From Novosphingobium huizhouense (lineage in GTDB: Bacteria; Pseudomonadota; Alphaproteobacteria; Sphingomonadales; Sphingomonadaceae), in contig NZ_JAILXZ010000003.1 of assembly GCF_020179475.1 (NCBI RefSeq), forward strand, positions 372,001 through 436,000: a stretch of DNA of 64,000 nucleotides, written 5' to 3'. Each line of letters begins with the position of its first letter. The stretch's first letter is position 1. The position numbers and the translations under genes are program-made. Shown here piece after piece: positions 62,578-64,000 of this stretch. The notes under the pieces were generated by a model, which saw nothing but the letters and a program-made list of their open reading frames with translations, made no database searches and was not told where the DNA came from.

Positions 62578-64000
62578 ACCAGCCCCCAGTCCTTCAGCGC
62601 GGCGACGTTGCGCTCCGCCAGCGTCATCAGCAGGCGATCGTTGTGCTCGGTGGAAGGCATGGCCATGATCGCGCCGACCGTGAACTGCAGCGCGATGGGC
62701 AGCGCGGCGGCATAGTCGGCGCGGGCGCGTTCCAGCGTCCATTCCGGCGCGACCTTGCCAACGGTCGCCACGCTCGCTTCGATCAGCGCGTTTTCGCAAA
62801 GCCGGCGATCATCGGGGGAGAGCGATCCCGCAAGGAAGTAGGCGAGATCGAGCATCGGGCTGGCCTTGGTGGCGAATTGCCAGTCGATCAGCCAGGCGCG
62901 CGGGCCGTCCGCGGTATCTTCGAACATCACGTTGTCGACGCGCGGTTCGCCGTGAACCAGGGTTTCGCCTTGCGCCGCGGTGCGGATCGCGGCCTCCATG
63001 CGGGGCACGAAGCCGTCGATCGCGTCGAGCACGGAGGGAGCAAGGCGGCCGGTGAAGCGGTTGCGGAATTCGGCGGCGGCGGCGGCATAGCCCTGCGCCG
63101 ATTCGGCAGCCCCGCCCGCGCGATCCTGCAGCCAGGTTGCACCCTCGAGACGCGGATCGCCCCAGCTCGCGGCGTGGAGCTTCGACAGTTCGGCCGCCAC
63201 GGCATGGGCCTCGGCCACCGAGCAGCCGGCAATCTGGTCGCCCGCGCGGGTCCGTTCGGACAAGTCTTCCATCACGAGGTTGATCGCCCGCCCATCGTCG
63301 CTGACCTTGCGCCAGAAGGCGCGCGGAGTGGCGAGCGGCGGGTTTTCGCCAAGGAATTCGTAGACCGCGCATTCGCGGGCATAGACTTGCGCCGCGCCCG
63401 CCATCTCGATCGCCTGCGGGATGGCCGAGGTGATCTTGCATACCACCGCGCCCACCGCGTCGGCGGCGTTGGCGTTGTAGGTGATCTGGGTGCGGATGGT
63501 CTGCGACATGTTGCCATGGCCGATCGCCTTGTTGGCGAGCAGGCTGACACGCGGCGAAGCAACGCCCGCGTGCTGCAGCATGGCCTGGATCCAGTTCGGC
63601 GTGATCTGGTCGACGGTGGCGATCAGCGCCGGTTCGGGCAGGTCCTGCGGCACCGAGCTGTCGCCCTCGACGCCCCAGCGGCCGGGGGTGTAGCTTGAAT
63701 TCCAGCAGTCGGTGAACTTGCCGTCGACCGCCTTGAACACCTCGATCCCGCACAAGTCGATCCGCTCGCCCTTGCGCGTGTGCATGTTCCACACCGACGT
63801 GACGTAAGTATCGTCGGCGCAGAGCACTTCGTGGGTGAAGTAAGGCTCGGCGCGCTCGGACTGCTGGCGCACGCGCGCCATCTGGTCTTCGAGGCTGAGC
63901 GCGGTGACGCTGCCGGGATCGTGGCGGATGATCGGATCGGCGCACAGCTCGGCGATCATCTCGACCTTGCGGTTGTTCCAGACCTCGGTCCAGTAAAGCT
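62574..64000 (-). CDS. NTF2-like/phosphotransferase fusion protein (5' end outside the window)
   Basis: At least 475 codons; translation continues in frame past the window edge (YWTEVWNNRKVEM precedes the ATG at 63959), so the true start is outside. The N-terminal part (to ~110 from the window end) is an NTF2/SnoaL-like domain (IIRHDPGS, VLCADDTYVTSVWNMHTRKGERIDL, GIEVFKAVDGKFTDCWNSS). The C-terminal ~330 residues are an aminoglycoside-phosphotransferase/CHK-kinase-like domain with LVMEDLS, HGEPRVDN (canonical HGDxxxxN; Asp is Glu here) and LIDWQFATKA. The substrate is unknown, and the HGE change may alter catalysis. Confidence 0.85.
   Translation of the reverse strand, partial: LYWTEVWNNRKVEMIAELCADPIIRHDPGSVTALSLEDQMARVRQQSERAEPYFTHEVLCADDTYVTSVWNMHTRKGERIDLCGIEVFKAVDGKFTDCWNSSYTPGRWGVEGDSSVPQDLPEPALIATVDQITPNWIQAMLQHAGVASPRVSLLANKAIGHGNMSQTIRTQITYNANAADAVGAVVCKITSAIPQAIEMAGAAQVYARECAVYEFLGENPPLATPRAFWRKVSDDGRAINLVMEDLSERTRAGDQIAGCSVAEAHAVAAELSKLHAASWGDPRLEGATWLQDRAGGAAESAQGYAAAAAEFRNRFTGRLAPSVLDAIDGFVPRMEAAIRTAAQGETLVHGEPRVDNVMFEDTADGPRAWLIDWQFATKASPMLDLAYFLAGSLSPDDRRLCENALIEASVATVGKVAPEWTLERARADYAAALPIALQFTVGAIMAMPSTEHNDRLLMTLAERNVAALKDWGLV

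Overview
This is GC-rich chromosomal DNA from an alphaproteobacterium, most likely a member of the Sphingomonadales (Novosphingobium/Erythrobacter-like). The evidence is the set of lineage-typical genes: a UPF0262 protein, a PopZ-type DUF2497 protein beside TolC, a DUF6489 protein, CarD, a SUV3-type helicase paired with an S4 protein, HemJ, and parS sites of the TGTTCCACGTGGAACA type. The species is an inference. No tRNA, rRNA, CRISPR array, transposase or prophage gene was seen, and the window reads as core chromosome. The parABS cluster with four exact parS palindromes and one near-copy places it in the origin-proximal domain, but no oriC-like sequence was found.

Layout. 0-7.3 kb: class I fumarase (minus), then a PCMT-like protein, TolC, PopZ-like protein, S9 peptidase, thioesterase and a thioredoxin-like ferredoxin. 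7.3-9.8 kb: a saccharopine-dehydrogenase-like reductase and an acyl-CoA dehydrogenase behind a palindromic operator. 9.9-20.9 kb: AI-2E-type permease, dcd/cdd pyrimidine salvage, a GH25-like protein, UPF0262, dnaB, rpoZ, SUV3-like helicase, S4 protein, fdxA, carD and two lipoproteins. 20.9-26.9 kb: Sua5-type tRNA t6A enzyme, a second acyl-CoA dehydrogenase with an AAA ATPase, free-methionine-sulfoxide reductase, and a third acyl-CoA dehydrogenase behind the same kind of operator. 26.9-34.2 kb: parB-parA-rsmG-mnmG, a PQQ-type sugar dehydrogenase on the other strand, then mnmE. 34.2-44.3 kb: DUF6489, dienelactone hydrolase, Asp/Asn hydroxylase, NTF2-like protein, rho, hemJ, glpD, metallo-hydrolase with a fifth parS-like site, DUF4230, a membrane protein and nadA. 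44.3-53.6 kb: RTX metalloprotease, DUF885 peptidase, EamA exporter divergent from an Old Yellow Enzyme, HpcH/HpaI lyase, lipoprotein, lipB, a membrane protein and a PmtA-like methyltransferase. 53.8-64 kb: MFS transporter, CDP-alcohol phosphatidyltransferase divergent from inositol-3-phosphate synthase plus a CTP:inositol-1-phosphate cytidylyltransferase-like protein, a 1 kb stretch of repeats and a possible structured leader, a second MFS transporter, cysK, a dienelactone hydrolase and an NTF2/phosphotransferase fusion cut by the window end.

The best candidate for an under-described system is the inositol module at 55.2-58.6 kb. Ino1 would make inositol 1-phosphate, the stand-alone nucleotidyltransferase would activate it to CDP-inositol, and the CDP-alcohol phosphotransferase would move phosphoinositol to a lipid (diacylglycerol or ceramide) or to a second inositol phosphate. 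Other points of note are parS palindromes embedded in coding sequence in three different reading frames, a TTAATC-N4-GATTAA operator at the same distance (about 70 bp) upstream of two separate acyl-CoA dehydrogenase genes, GGTTGCA dyads on both sides of the EamA gene, and a hairpin-rich, apparently non-coding region with its own sigma70-like promoter at 58.96-59.62 kb.
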